The notes under the pieces: model-generated
Databases searched by the model: none
What the model was told of the DNA's origin: nothing
Seen by the model: the letters and a program-made list of their open reading frames with translations, nothing else
Part shown: positions 12,043-21,904 of the stretch, piece by piece
Layout of the letters: each line of letters starts with the position of its first letter
Numbering within the stretch: the first letter of the stretch is position 1
NCBI GenBank assembly: GCA_012845835.1
Contig: JABAKD010000029.1
Location: 10,108,338 to 10,172,337, forward strand
Direction of reading: 5' to 3'
From: Undaria pinnatifida
Lineage: Eukaryota; Sar; Phaeophyceae; Laminariales; Alariaceae
Length of the DNA: 64,000 nt
Made by a program: the position numbers and the translations under genes

Positions 12043-12669
12043 GTGGCGGTCGCCGCGGGTGCCAACCCGCTTTCCCCCGACTGGGTGAGGAACGAGCTTC
12101 GATACACCAAGGCTGGCCTGCGCGGCCAGCCCAAGGTCCTGGATCTTACCCGCGAAGTCCACCACGACGGGGCCAACTGTTCCAAGGTTGGCTTGTCGGA
12201 GTGCGCCGCGCGCGTAGCGCCTCTGGTGGCCGCCCGCGGCGACGCTGACACGTCCGTGTTCGAGGCTATGGAAGAAGCGTCGGCAGCTTCAGCCGCAGCG
12301 GTGGCCACTATGATCGAGTACAGACAGGCCGCAGCGTCCATGCAGTGGGCACTAGCAGAGGGCTCAGGTTTTCTGTTGCCGGGCGTCCGAGAAAACGGAG
12401 AGAAAGGGAATCTAGCGTCGACTCCAGCGCAGATGGCCGCGAACCTCCAGGTTCACCTGCGTGCAGCGAGTACGGAGGATAAGCGGTATACGTTGCACTC
12501 CTTCCGGGTAGGGGGGGTAGCTAGCCACGACATGGATGGTACGGCCATGGACGTCCTCGTGGAGTACGTCGGATGGAAGTCTGCGGCAGTCACCGGCCGA
12601 CACGTAGGGGTGACGGCGTCAGCAGCGGAGTCACGAGGAGCTAAGCGCTCGCGCGACACGCGTTCATAG
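12043..12669 (+). pseudogene. Tyrosine recombinase, C-terminal half, catalytic Tyr lost
   Basis: The 208-codon frame ends in a tyrosine-recombinase box: HSFRVGG gives the HxxR pair (His about 152, Arg about 155), and VEYVGWKS supplies the His/Trp position (Trp about 178). RHVGV stands where these proteins carry the nucleophile as RYVG: the codon at 12601-12603 is CAC rather than TAC, one transition away. The N-terminal core-binding domain and the first catalytic Arg are not convincing, so only the C-terminal half is credible. Such enzymes integrate circular cDNA in DIRS-order elements or DNA circles in Cryptons. Its position between A1 and B1 suits an Ngaro/PAT-like element, where the recombinase is the last ORF. 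Almost certainly inactive. Confidence 0.7.
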
Positions 12670-12862
12670 ACGCAGACGCTGTGCACTGCCGGAAGGGGTT
12701 TGGGGACTCGTACGCGGCTTTCGCTCGGGACAACCGAGGTCAGCCGATCCCATAAGGGGCTCAACTAGAAGTTGGGGGATAATCAGGAAAAGAAGCCACC
12801 CTCACGCATTTTCGGTACCAACGTGCGACGGCGTGGAGGTAAGGGGGAAGGGCAACGAGTAT

Positions 12863-13105
12863 GGGTGTGATCTCATGCCGCCGCAGCAGAGAGGCCTCAA
12901 TAATCCCAAACCTATATACGAATTAAGCTACGTCGCAATGTAACAACATAATCTGAAACCAGAAAGGAAGGGACGCCAGCAGGGCGTCCCCTTTTCGGGA
13001 AGCCTCCTGATGTTACTTGGAGAATGTGCAGAGTGAGCCCACTCCGTGGCTGCCATCGATACCCGACAGCAGCACGACAAGTACAAGGAGGTTAGAATAA
13101 AACAC
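12863..13105 (+). repeat. Split direct repeats B1 and A2, abutting
   Basis: B1 (about 12863-12948) runs directly into A2 (12949-13105). This internal junction is expected if element ends are regenerated through a circular intermediate. A2 differs from A1 at few positions, including an extra G in the hairpin loop region. Confidence 0.75.
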
Positions 13106-13254
13106 CGACCATCCCGCCCGCCCATCGTAGCGACGGGGTGTACCCGGCAACGACATCAGTGTTGTTAGTGTTTATTTGACTGGGGTACCTACTCTCTGCG
13201 ACGAGATGCCGCGTTGGTCGCCAGAGAACAAACGCGGGAGTAGTAACCCTGGGT

Positions 13255-13338
13255 GGGGGTATCCGGCTGGTCGCAGCCGAGATGCCTCATTTATCCCAAA
13301 GCTATATACGAATTAAGCTACGTCGCAAGGTTACAACA
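13255..13338 (+). repeat. Split direct repeat B2
   Basis: This is the right-hand partner of B1, sharing CTATATACGAATTAAGCTACGTCGCAA and the ACAACA end. It marks the right terminus of the element. It is separated from A2 by about 149 bp of unassigned sequence. Confidence 0.7.
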
Positions 13339-13349
13339 GTAGAAAATGA

Positions 13350-13525
13350 CGAGAAGCATCTGCGCGCGAGCGTGAGTTACGAAATTTGATGCAAATCGAC
13401 GAGCGAGCGTAGAAAAACTGACCACCCGGCAGTGGGAAAGATGAACTTTATCCGCGAAAAAATGTGAAGGAACGTACCGTAGGGGAGAACGGTAGAGACC
13501 TGTGACAACGTCTTGTCCAGAATGC
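13350..13525 (+). repeat. Diverged SINE tail (headless)
   Basis: It has the same block order as the SINE body at 33320-33480: GAGCGTGAGTTA, ATCGACGAGC, CAGTGGGA, CGCGAAAAAA, TGAAGGAAC, GACCTGTGACAACG and CTTGTCCAGA. It is strongly diverged and has no tRNA-like head or poly(A). Confidence 0.5.
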
Positions 13526-13600
13526 CGCTGATGGTAACACCTCTCGTTCGAGTTGACCTAGAAAGAAAAACTTGCGATACAAAAACTATGCCTTGGAGTA

Positions 13601-13848
13601 GAGTCAGCCCACGGTAGGGTTGCAGCATCAGTCCCATCACTCCTCACATGAGGAACTCAATATCTCACCCATAAAATGACGTGGAAGGCATTCGTTCGCA
13701 CAACCCGACCAAGCTGCTATGCCTTAGTCGTAGCACAATATGTACTCTCGTGAAATTACATGATTGACCGGCAGTTCCTCACATGAGGAACTCAATTGCC
13801 CAGGGACCTTTTGGTGCAAAAAGTGCAACCCCTACTGAGGGATGACTC
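13601..13848. mobile_element. Family C MITE, copy 1
   Basis: It is a 248-bp unit with terminal inverted repeats close to GAGTCATCCCACGGTAGG plus GTTGCA: left GAGTCAGCCCACGGTAGGG, right CCCCTACTGAGGGATGACTC. The interior shares CTCACATGAGGAACTCAATATCTCACC and GGCATTCGTTCGCAC with the copies at 26708 and 30547. It has no coding capacity. Confidence 0.8.
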
Positions 13849-14959
13849 AGTTGTAATGTCACACCACCCAAAGTCCAAGGCTAGGGTTCCCCATTTTCCC
13901 TGCCGGACTTGAGGCAGTCGCGCGAGTGACTCAGTGCCTCACGGATGAAACATTATTGGCGATAATTTTGTCACAGCGTAGATTACATTCCATTGCGGAT
14001 TGGTTTCGTCAGTTCAAAAACATCGAAGAAGCGTGAGACCGCAAAGGAACAGCGGGGTTACTCGCGCGAGTGACCCCGAGCCACTGAAATAAAAGGCCCT
14101 TAAAAAGGGAACAAACCCCCTACCCTATCCTGGGTCCAAAGGTAAATACCAGGTATAGTCGTTAACGTTTCAGCGAAGGATGTGTACGACACACCAAAAA
14201 AAGCTGAGGGAACCTCAACCACATCCACCGAAACGGAATAAACGACGGAAAAACGTTATTTTGTTTACTAGCTCCGGCAAAACGACCTATATATGTGTAT
14301 ATCATTCAGCGTGTCCATCTACAACACGGGATTGTGTTATGGGGCGCATCGCACGGCAGGAGTGCCAAAAAACTTCCTGGGTGTTTTTGGCTAGTAAGGG
14401 GCTCTATACTACCCCCCAAGACACAGAAAATTAGAAACATTGAAATGTGCCGTACGTAGCGGAGCGAGTGAATATGGCGGTCATTAAAAAAGAAGACACG
14501 TAAAATTTGCTTCAGCTATAGAATAGCCTTAATGTATGTAGTAACACCAAATGGGATAGTCCTTCACGTGAAAAGGTTAAGAATATGTGGTTGTACGTTC
14601 TTTATACGTGTAGCTTATGTAAAATAGAAGGAGGGGTCTCCCAAGTTGCGGGAGCTAAATAAACGGTAGTGTTGACTTCTTGGAGATGCTATATCGGCAT
14701 TTCTTGCCCTACGACACGATGGTCAGACCCATGGCCTCGGTGGAAAACGAAACATGGTTTGAGACACAACGCCAGGGGTTGGTTTCTGGGCTGAAGACCC
14801 CCGTCACCCGGAAACGTTCTGGCCAGAGAGAGCTATCCCTGTCGAAGCACGCGTCTCGGATGTTGTCGTCAATGACGGCATATCGTGAGGTGCTTTGTTT
14901 GTCGGACACCTGCAGCTGTCTCTACCCAAGCCCCGGCGGTTTACTTACAACGTAGCGCT
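13849..14959. other. No recognised gene
   Basis: A perfect 12-bp palindrome ACTCGCGCGAGT occurs near 14056, with a related GTCGCGCGAGTGAC near 13918. The plus-strand frame 14680-14955 (about 92 codons, no ATG at its very start) has a coding look and could be a stray exon, but I find no acceptor and donor pair or domain. Confidence 0.35.
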
Positions 14960-15592
14960 GATCGTATGGTTTGCATCAAATCAAAGTGAACAGTTCACAA
15001 CCAAAGCGGCAGTTGCGCCTGATTGACCTCAGTATCCCACAAAGGTGCACCCCTCGTCCAAAACGTGATTGCGCCCCCCCAGATGATTGTGAATCTCCCG
15101 GTACAAGGGGGTCTATTCGGGGCAACCTTGAAAACGCCTTGACGGCGGCGCTGGTAGCCTTAAAGCAAGTGATTGTATGGTTTGCAGCAAATCAAAGTGA
15201 ACAGTTCACAACCAATGTGGCAGTTGCGCCCGACTGACCTCAGTATCCCACAAAGGTGCACCCCTCGTCCAAAACGTGATTGCGCCCCCCCAGATGATTG
15301 TGAATCTCCCAGTACAAGGGGGTCTATTCGGGGCAACCTTGAAAACGCCTTGACGGCGGCGCTGGTAGCCTTAAAGCAAGTGATTGTATGGTTTGCAGCA
15401 AATCAAAGTGAACAGTTCACAACCAATGTGGCAGTTGCGCCTGACTGACCTGAGTATCCCACAAAGGTACACCCCTCGTCCAAAACGTGATTGCGGCCGC
15501 CCAGATGATTGTGAATCTCCCAGTACAAGGGGCTCTATCCGGGGCAACCTTCAAAGCGCCTTGACGGCAGCGGTGGTAGCCTTAAGGCAAGA
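14960..15592 (+). repeat. Three head-to-tail 211-bp units
   Basis: GAT(C/T)GTATGGTTTGCA starts at 14960, 15171 and 15382, giving an exact 211-bp period. The first two units are nearly identical and the third more diverged. 211 is not a multiple of three, so the frame shifts from unit to unit. Each unit encodes a GNLENALTAALVALKQ-type peptide before the junction, and in the third unit this frame continues open to 15809 past an AAG/GTTAGT donor-like site. It may be a triplicated exon or a plain satellite. Confidence 0.85.
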
Positions 15593-16903
15593 AGAGGAGA
15601 AGGTTAGTGAACACGAACATGGCAACCTATATCCTTCGCGGGATACGCTGTCCCTAGCACACGCGGTCGTAGTACCACACACAGCGTTTGCAGGTATGCC
15701 TGTCGACGAACAATCTGTCATGTCTAGTGTATTCATTGGTTTGCATGAAAACACGCCCAAACGTGCCCTCGTGTCACCGGAAGCTATACATCAGGCTAAA
15801 TCCCTATAGACAACGCAACCACAACACGACGGACGGTTTACCGGAGGTAACATGTGTGAGAACCGGTTGCGGAGCCTTGTTGTTCTTATATCACAGTGCG
15901 CTGTTGGCATATGTCACCGGCGGTACCGATGGTGTCGTAGGTAACCCTCGTCACTTTTAGTGCCAAGGAAGACCGCTTTTGCGGGTTTGAGAGTCTCCTT
16001 GGGAGGTGCTTACTGGTATATAGTGATAAGCGTTTGTTTGGCGCAAACGGTTGACTGGCTGAACGATCGAGAGCGCGATATTGCAAAAATGGATACATAT
16101 CGATGAGCAGTGGAAATGACGAGCGCTATGCGTGATATATATTTTAGCATGCATTGGGGGGGGGCGAGACGACATGTGCCGTTTTTGTTTGCCAAGAGAG
16201 ATGATGACGGAGTTGAGCGGAGAAGACAAAAACAAAATCCTATAAAAACCACCGACCAACGACATACACGAAACACGCTGTTTGCTAAGGTAACAGCGTT
16301 TATGTCACGCCCGAGCCACGTTCCATGGAGACAAATGCTTAGCTCTTGCCGATCCCTTGTTGAGTAACGGCGCATGTATGTATTTCACGCAGACAGATCG
16401 CGGGTCTATGTGTGATCTTCATGGTCCACTGTAGGTCTTGCTGTTGGATAGGAGCCGTATGGTCTTTAAGGCCTAGCGCGCATTTGTTGAAGCGTCACCC
16501 CATGGTAGGTAGGGTTTGCACACTTAAGGCCAAGGGTTTCCTAGCTGTTAGCTGTTACGAACGGCTGTTACCGGTTGAGGTCCTCAATCGTGGAACTATC
16601 GTTTAGTGGGATAATTTTACGAGTAAAACTATCGTATCAACAGGAGTAGGACACAAAAATACTGGTCGCATTTCTCGAACAACCGTCTCCCCAAGGTCAT
16701 GCTTCGGGTAAAATATTGAGCTCCCCTCACACTAGGAGCCCAGAAAGTTCGGCTTCACGCCTGGCATGGGATGACTTGCAAGTGGATATGTACGGCATGG
16801 ATACCGCCCAACATGCCGAAACGACATGCCACAAAACCCCACGGGATCGAGAGGTGATCTACTCATCGTGATCTGCCCGATATGTGCACGTATTCTATCT
16901 CAG
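15593..16903. other. No assigned gene; open frame continuing from the 211-bp repeats
   Basis: The frame entering from the third 211-bp unit stays open to TAG at 15807-15809 with no domain recognised. Beyond it there are only short frames and a G run near 16157. Confidence 0.35.
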
Positions 16904-17077
16904 ATTGGCTGCAGCCAGGATGCCAATGATGTTTTCAGCCGCGCTATGGACGAGGTCTATGTTGCAAGCGCGGAGGCAACCGAAAAGTACGAGTACCGCA
17001 ACCAATGTCTGGTGATGAACCTCCAGGTTCACGTCTACGAAGTGGTCAAGAAGTCACGTGCATTGCTGGAAGAAAAT
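16904..17077 (+). CDS. Probable internal exon of an unrecognised gene
   Basis: A 58-codon stop-free segment follows TTCTATCTCAG and ends at AAT/GTAAGG, phase 0 at both ends. The peptide is Glu/Val/Ala-rich and looks helical (for example DANDVFSRAMDEVYVASAEA), with mainly G/C-ending codons. No domain is recognised. A possible continuation lies only 43 nt downstream (from 17121, IEQLRKRAITNAI), but such a short intron would be unusual beside the 189-760 nt introns further right. It lies upstream of the coiled-coil exons at 18.5-21.6 kb on the same strand, but I could not link the phases, so it may belong to that gene through a missed exon or to another. Confidence 0.4.
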
Positions 17078-17169
17078 GTAAGGTGCTTTCGTCATTCCAA
17101 TTGAAGTTAGAGCGTCCTAGATTGAACAACTGAGGAAGAGAGCAATTACCAATGCCATAACTGCTAACA

Positions 17170-18521
17170 TTGGTGGATGATCGTCCATCCTTTTGCCAAT
17201 CGAAACGGCCATTATGAAGTGCTACAGAGTGGTTCGAGAACCCCCCCCAAGCGCTTCTCCCCCACGAATGCCGCTCGCAATATCTAGTCAAAGAGTGAAT
17301 ATTTGGTGAAATACTGACCCCCATGATCAATGGGAGAGGGTCACATGGCCAGTTTGCTTTTAACGGCCTCGAGCAGTCTATAGGGGCGAAAATCGTATCG
17401 ACCAACGACAGGACTTCGTTTTTTTCATTACAATACTTTGTAGCAGGATTTCACCTATGTTACAGCTGTCCATACAATATATGTACCTGACTATATTGTT
17501 CCTTTTGTATTTTGGTTCTCTTGAGTGCTATGGTTTCTTCCATATTACCACTGTTCATACACGAAGGTCCGACTATGGTGCACCATTTGTGCTTGTTCTT
17601 TTGAGTATCAAGTTCCTCTAACTGCTGACTTATTATCAAATGGGGGCGTGTTGGAACATGAACTCTTCAGTCCATTAGTATCTACTTGGTTCCTAGTCAC
17701 TATCTCGAGTAAACTGAGCATTACAGTTGTAGATGTGGATATATACATTATGTGGCGAAATACGTAGTAGGAGTTTGTTCTCTCTAGCCGGCATACTATA
17801 TAAAGATCAACAAGTATCAAAAGAGAACGTTACGGATAATGTTCCAAGGACGCTACATAGAATGCTGCAGGCAACAGGATTGGCCGCCGTAGAGTACACC
17901 TGCCCGTAGCTTGGGTACAGTCCCGTGATCAGGTAAAGGCACCCCCAACCTCGATCATTTCTCCTACTTCCCCTACTTTTCTCCTCTTCTGATATATTCC
18001 TCTTTTATCCACATTGTAATAACCTTCTCCAAGTCATGCCTTCTCTTCTTTACAAGATATCTTCACAGGGACTTCGGTCCGGACGTGTGATACGATAGAG
18101 GTGCACCACGTTTTTTCTGGGGTTCCTCAATTTAGAAGGTTAATACATGTCCCTCTTAACCCAAGAACTGATTTGAACAAACATATGACTGCTATACACC
18201 GGACGAACAGATCCCATGGCCTAGGTATGTACGGCGAAAAATATGAAAAAACAGCAACGAAATTCAGACGGTTTGGGGTTAAAGAGCCCCGTAATTCAGA
18301 AACCATTTCAGACCAAACGTGATACGTATGTCTATCGCAGCACGTGCTGGCGCCACCTCTGCAGCTCTTACCACTGAGTCAGAGCCTCGACACACATATC
18401 ATTCCTTCATGTTCAGTCTTTTTCCAAGCGCGGGGGGGAACCCATTGCGCCGTATTCGCCACGACCCGGTTGGACGTACTCCAAGGCATTTCTGTAGAAT
18501 TTTCCACTCAAACAAATAAAG
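17170..18521. other. No recognised gene
   Basis: Frames are short and conflicting. A stretch near 18344-18520 reads like protein in one frame and is followed in another frame by the exon at 18522, which could reflect a frameshift or simply chance. Confidence 0.35.
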
Positions 18522-21500
18522 ATCTGACCTTCCTGTGTTCAACGTTCACCGGAATCTAACGAAAAAACTGGATCCTACAACTGCAATCAAGCAATTTGAA
18601 GTAAGTAACGTATCTTACTCATGTTAACGCGCAAAAGTCCAAACGTACACGTCGTTTTTGAGATATAGACCCTGAAATTTGAATTTTGGCACACATGCCC
18701 ATCCCGAGGTCTGACCTACGAGGGAGGGGGGGGGGGGGGTCTTTCTTTTTAATTGCATAGAAAATATTTGGGCTAAGGTGGTCTACATTTTCCGAAAATC
18801 TCAACTGACGAAAAATCAGGAAAAAAAATCAAAAACAAATAACAAAACGACACGTGAGAGGTCTTCTCCATGGTGCCCACATAAAAGGCGTGTGCGAAAT
18901 TTCACGGTCTGAATCGAAAAAACAGCGTGGGCATTCGCGGTGGAATACATTTTGGAGTTTTTAACGTAAACGATGCAGTCGAAAACGACGATAAACAATA
19001 CGCTGACTACCCGGTCGAGTACGCTATTGAACATGACTCTGTCGGCACAGGGCAGCCATAATCACAGAGTTGGAACTATATATTCTTGCCCAGCAGCAAT
19101 GACTAGAGCCTATGTACCATGCATGTATAGAAATGTACGAGAGAGCATCGGGCCCTTCGCTTCCAGCCAGGGGAATCCCACTTACGTTGTGGAGGCCTGC
19201 TCTCTTGTGACACGTTTATAAACAGGTGAACGAGCTCTACGCAAAATTGCCAATATCATGCGAAGAAGATCTAGCTAGCCAATTGGACGAGATGTTCGAA
19301 AAGCACCACTCACATATGCTGAGCAACATCCACGAAAAAGTGAACGCTTCCGCTCACGTGGACACGGGGACCTCAGTCCCTTCCCGTCTAGATTTCTTGC
19401 AGAGCGTCCAAGGTGGGTCGCACGTATCGGAATACCGTTTTCAGTGTGGCGTTAGGGCGTCGTTGCAATTTTCTGGCATCGTTGAGCAGAAGGAGTTGAA
19501 CATTCACTAAAAAAGAGAAATTTAACTGTCTACTGAGTTAACCGATCCTTTGCTGTGTAGATGCCTGCCCGTGCCCGCCTCGATACTAATCAAGGTTACG
19601 TTGAAAAAAATGCACATATCAGAGAACGCGGCGATTCCTGAGATGCTTTGAATTCGGCTATTCTTCACGGTAGCGCCACACTGACCAATATCTTAACAAC
19701 TATTAGTAGCGTCCCCGCGGCCTGCTTGGGATCAAAGCTAACAGTGCGTCATCGTACTGACAGCCGTTTCGCGCATGAGGTGGTATTCTAGTCCGAAAAA
19801 AAAACGTATTGGAGAAAGTGCAGATGGTCATCATACCCGGAAATACTTAAGTATCGAGGAACAAAGTGCATCAACAGGCGCAACATGTATTATAGCGTGG
19901 TTCAAAAACGCGGTTTGTGGCATCGAACACGTGGGCTTGTGCCCTTTTCTCTTGCTTATTTACGTTTCCGTATTCGTACAGAAGGTATACGGTTGAACGT
20001 GTTGTTGGTCGGATAGGGCCACATGTCACAAACTGTAAACTAAACTGGACAGGGTAGAAGACAGGAAGATGCTCATCGAACGCAACATGATGAAGCCCGC
20101 GCGCTCCGTTTTGCCCTGCTATTGGATGGCGTTGAAAACGTCGTGAAACCGTGCGTTGTGGAACCGCGACAGGAACGTTCGGCAGGTTGGTGGAAACGAA
20201 CCGTCTAGCAAATATGAAAAAAAAGAACGACGACTTGAAGAGAGAGGCGAAGAGGGCGAGGATGGCAAACGAGTCATTGATCCTGGACCTGGAGCGTGCG
20301 CGAAGCCTGGCGACGGATTGCCTGAAAGATTTTGCCGAGGTGTCAGGGAAGAAGCTCGCCCACAGAGTAAGTGCCATGTCGAGATTGGCGGGTGACACAT
20401 CCCAACGGTCCCGCCATCCCCGAGGGTCGAGGGTTTGAATACCTTAGACCTTGGGTGGGGAATCGAACGCCTTTTTCGGCTCGTGCCGCGTAGTCTCTAC
20501 CACCGCCGACTATAGCTTTTGCGGCCACGGTTGACGTGCTGCCCGACACACTTAAAATCTTACTACATCTGGGCGACATAGCAACCAGACGCCGAAAGTG
20601 GTTAGCAATAGAAAAAAAAGGGGGATTATATAGTTTGGTTTAATTCATCGTGGGTTGTGACCACTGTCGTCTAATATATGTAATAGAGAGTAGCATAACA
20701 CGCACATTTTGAGTATATTCACACCATTGTATCCATCGTTTATCCCCTCGCGGGCTTCACGGATGTGATGGTCTCCGGCGACCCCCAGCGCACCACCGGT
20801 CGCCCGCCCATTGGCAGCCGTGGTCAATATGCTCATCGTTCAGTAGTTATCTGGGATAACACCGCCGAAGGAAACTATAACTCCTTTAACAACAACTATA
20901 ATAACGAAGCAAACATTTCGCAACCTACAAAACATATTATGCGCCGCCACAGAGGGAAACATTCGAGAAGGAGACGAACAAGGTGTTAACCACCTTGATC
21001 CAGGAGCTAGAAGGGCCTGAGCAAGACCACGCGAATGATTGCCAGACAGCTGGGGAGATGCCCCACAGGGAGGCCGAGGAGTCAGGCAATATACATGATG
21101 TTGAGGTATGTATATACGTCGCGATTTTGCTGTTGTTAACCTACCTGTGGAGTAGATGTATCACCGCCAGCACTGCAAGCCTGGAACAATCTCGTTTGTC
21201 CCAACATAACACCGGTTCTGGAGAAGCCTCCCCTGTTCCCGTCACCGATGCTGAAACGGACAATCCCCGTGTAAGGGAGGCTTGCAAGAAGGGCAACACG
21301 TCTTACCTCTCTTTGCTGTTGTTCGCCTTGTGCCGCTGACGTCTCACACTATACAATATACCCTGTGGTGCCCACGACAGGCAGTGATCTTTTCCATACC
21401 GTCACGGTTCACATGGATTCTAATCGACGTGCTTACTACATTTTCCCCAAACCTCCCAGGTGCACGAGGGCCAGCCGACCCAAGAATCCGACGTCTTGTG

Positions 21501-21579
21501 GAGTCGTCTCGCTCGTGCAGTGGGTGGCGGTGTGTGCATCGGAAAGAGGGCCATGGTACAGGAACCAGGTTCTGCAGAG
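18522..21579 (+). CDS. Unrecognised multi-exon gene with a coiled coil (partial model)
   Basis: Five plus-strand exons are proposed: 18522-18600, 19226-19412, 20173-20366, 20953-21270 and 21460-21579. Each junction is phase-compatible: out 0/in 0, out 1/in 1, out 0/in 0, out 0/in 0. Donors are GTAAGT, GTGGGT, GTAAGT, GTAAGG and GTATAG; acceptors are ACAG, ACAG, ACAG and CCCAG. Introns are 625, 760, 586 and 189 nt. About 300 codons are covered. The third exon is a charged amphipathic helix typical of a coiled coil; the fourth is acidic and contains a hydrophobic run. I recognise no family. Start and end are not located; the first acceptor (AATAAAG) is weak and the last exon is uncertain. Confidence 0.5.
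19226..19412 (+). CDS. Coiled-coil gene, exon b
   Basis: It starts after TTTATAAACAG in phase 0 and ends CAA G/GTGGGT in phase 1. The 62 codons are open and helix-prone (VNELYAKLPISCEEDLASQL, then DEMFEKHHSHMLSNIHEKV). Reading through the donor stays open for a further 32 codons to TAA at 19508-19510, so an unspliced end is the alternative; the perfect phase match to exon c favours splicing. Confidence 0.55.
20173..20366 (+). CDS. Coiled-coil gene, exon c
   Basis: It starts after CGCGACAG in phase 1 and ends AGA/GTAAGT in phase 0. The peptide is a highly charged helix (MKKKNDDLKREAKRARMANE, then SLILDLERARSLATDCLKDF) with hydrophobic residues at heptad-like spacing, and about three quarters of its codons end in G or C. 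An in-frame ATG at 20215 could be a start if the gene begins here. Confidence 0.6.
20953..21270 (+). CDS. Coiled-coil gene, exon d, with a possible transmembrane helix
   Basis: It starts after GCCGCCACAG in phase 0 and ends CCCCGT/GTAAGG in phase 0 (106 codons). The first part is acidic (ETFEKETNKVLTTLIQELEG). The middle reads VCIYVAILLLLTYLWSRC, hydrophobic enough to span a membrane. An earlier donor, GAG/GTATGT at 21105/21106, would remove it, but no acceptor downstream restores the frame: the nearest one runs into TAA. I therefore prefer the longer exon, with the caveat that the hydrophobic run may be translated intron. Confidence 0.45.
21460..21579 (+). CDS. Coiled-coil gene, exon e
   Basis: Forty open codons lie between CCTCCCAG and GAG/GTATAG, phase 0 at both ends, encoding VHEGQPTQESDVLWSRLARA and a Gly-rich continuation. 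Downstream, a strong AG/GTGAGT donor at about 21852 closes another open stretch (21747-21852), but its phase does not match. The gene may instead end soon after 21746. Confidence 0.45.
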
Positions 21580-21904
21580 GTATAGCAAACGCGCTTTTGA
21601 CCGAGTAAGAGTTCATGAACATAGCGCCTCTGACATGGAATCGACTAGCATGCGTGGCCTATAACCTGCTCGGACAGGGTGGGTGTGATCGACGTGCATC
21701 GTTATACAATCTATCTGGTAGCACGTAAGATAACGCACCCCTTAGGAGGAATTTCTGTGGCGAGCTGGTCCCACCAGTTGATCCCAAAGAAAGGGTGGCC
21801 CAAACACCGAAGAACGGCAAAGGCAAGACGATCTCCTTAACATCGTGTCGTAGGTGAGTCGCTCGGTGTTTTGCTCGGCCCGCGGTTTCCGAGAACATCG
21901 GCAC

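Larger units (their letters stand above)
11843..13338 (+). mobile_element. Collapsed tyrosine-recombinase retroelement (DIRS order, Ngaro/PAT-like) with split direct repeats
   Basis: Two sequence pairs give the order A1-body-B1-A2-B2. A1 (11843-11999) and A2 (12949-13105) are both 157 bp, from TAATCTGAAACC to AATAAAACAC, and nearly identical. B1 (about 12863-12948) and B2 (about 13255-13338) share CTATATACGAATTAAGCTACGTCGCAA and end in ACAACA. B1 abuts A2 with no gap. The body holds a tyrosine-recombinase C-terminal half. A1-ORFs-B1A2-B2 is the published layout of Ngaro and PAT elements; gag, RT and RNase H are absent here, so this is an internal-deletion derivative. A Crypton beside a partial tandem duplication is the alternative. 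Confidence 0.7.

Noticed and set aside
16980..17040. Second tyrosine-recombinase copy, suggested by a NLQVH motif also present at 12.44 kb
   Set aside because: The shared residues are only five or six and the surrounding sequence is unrelated; no HxxR box follows.
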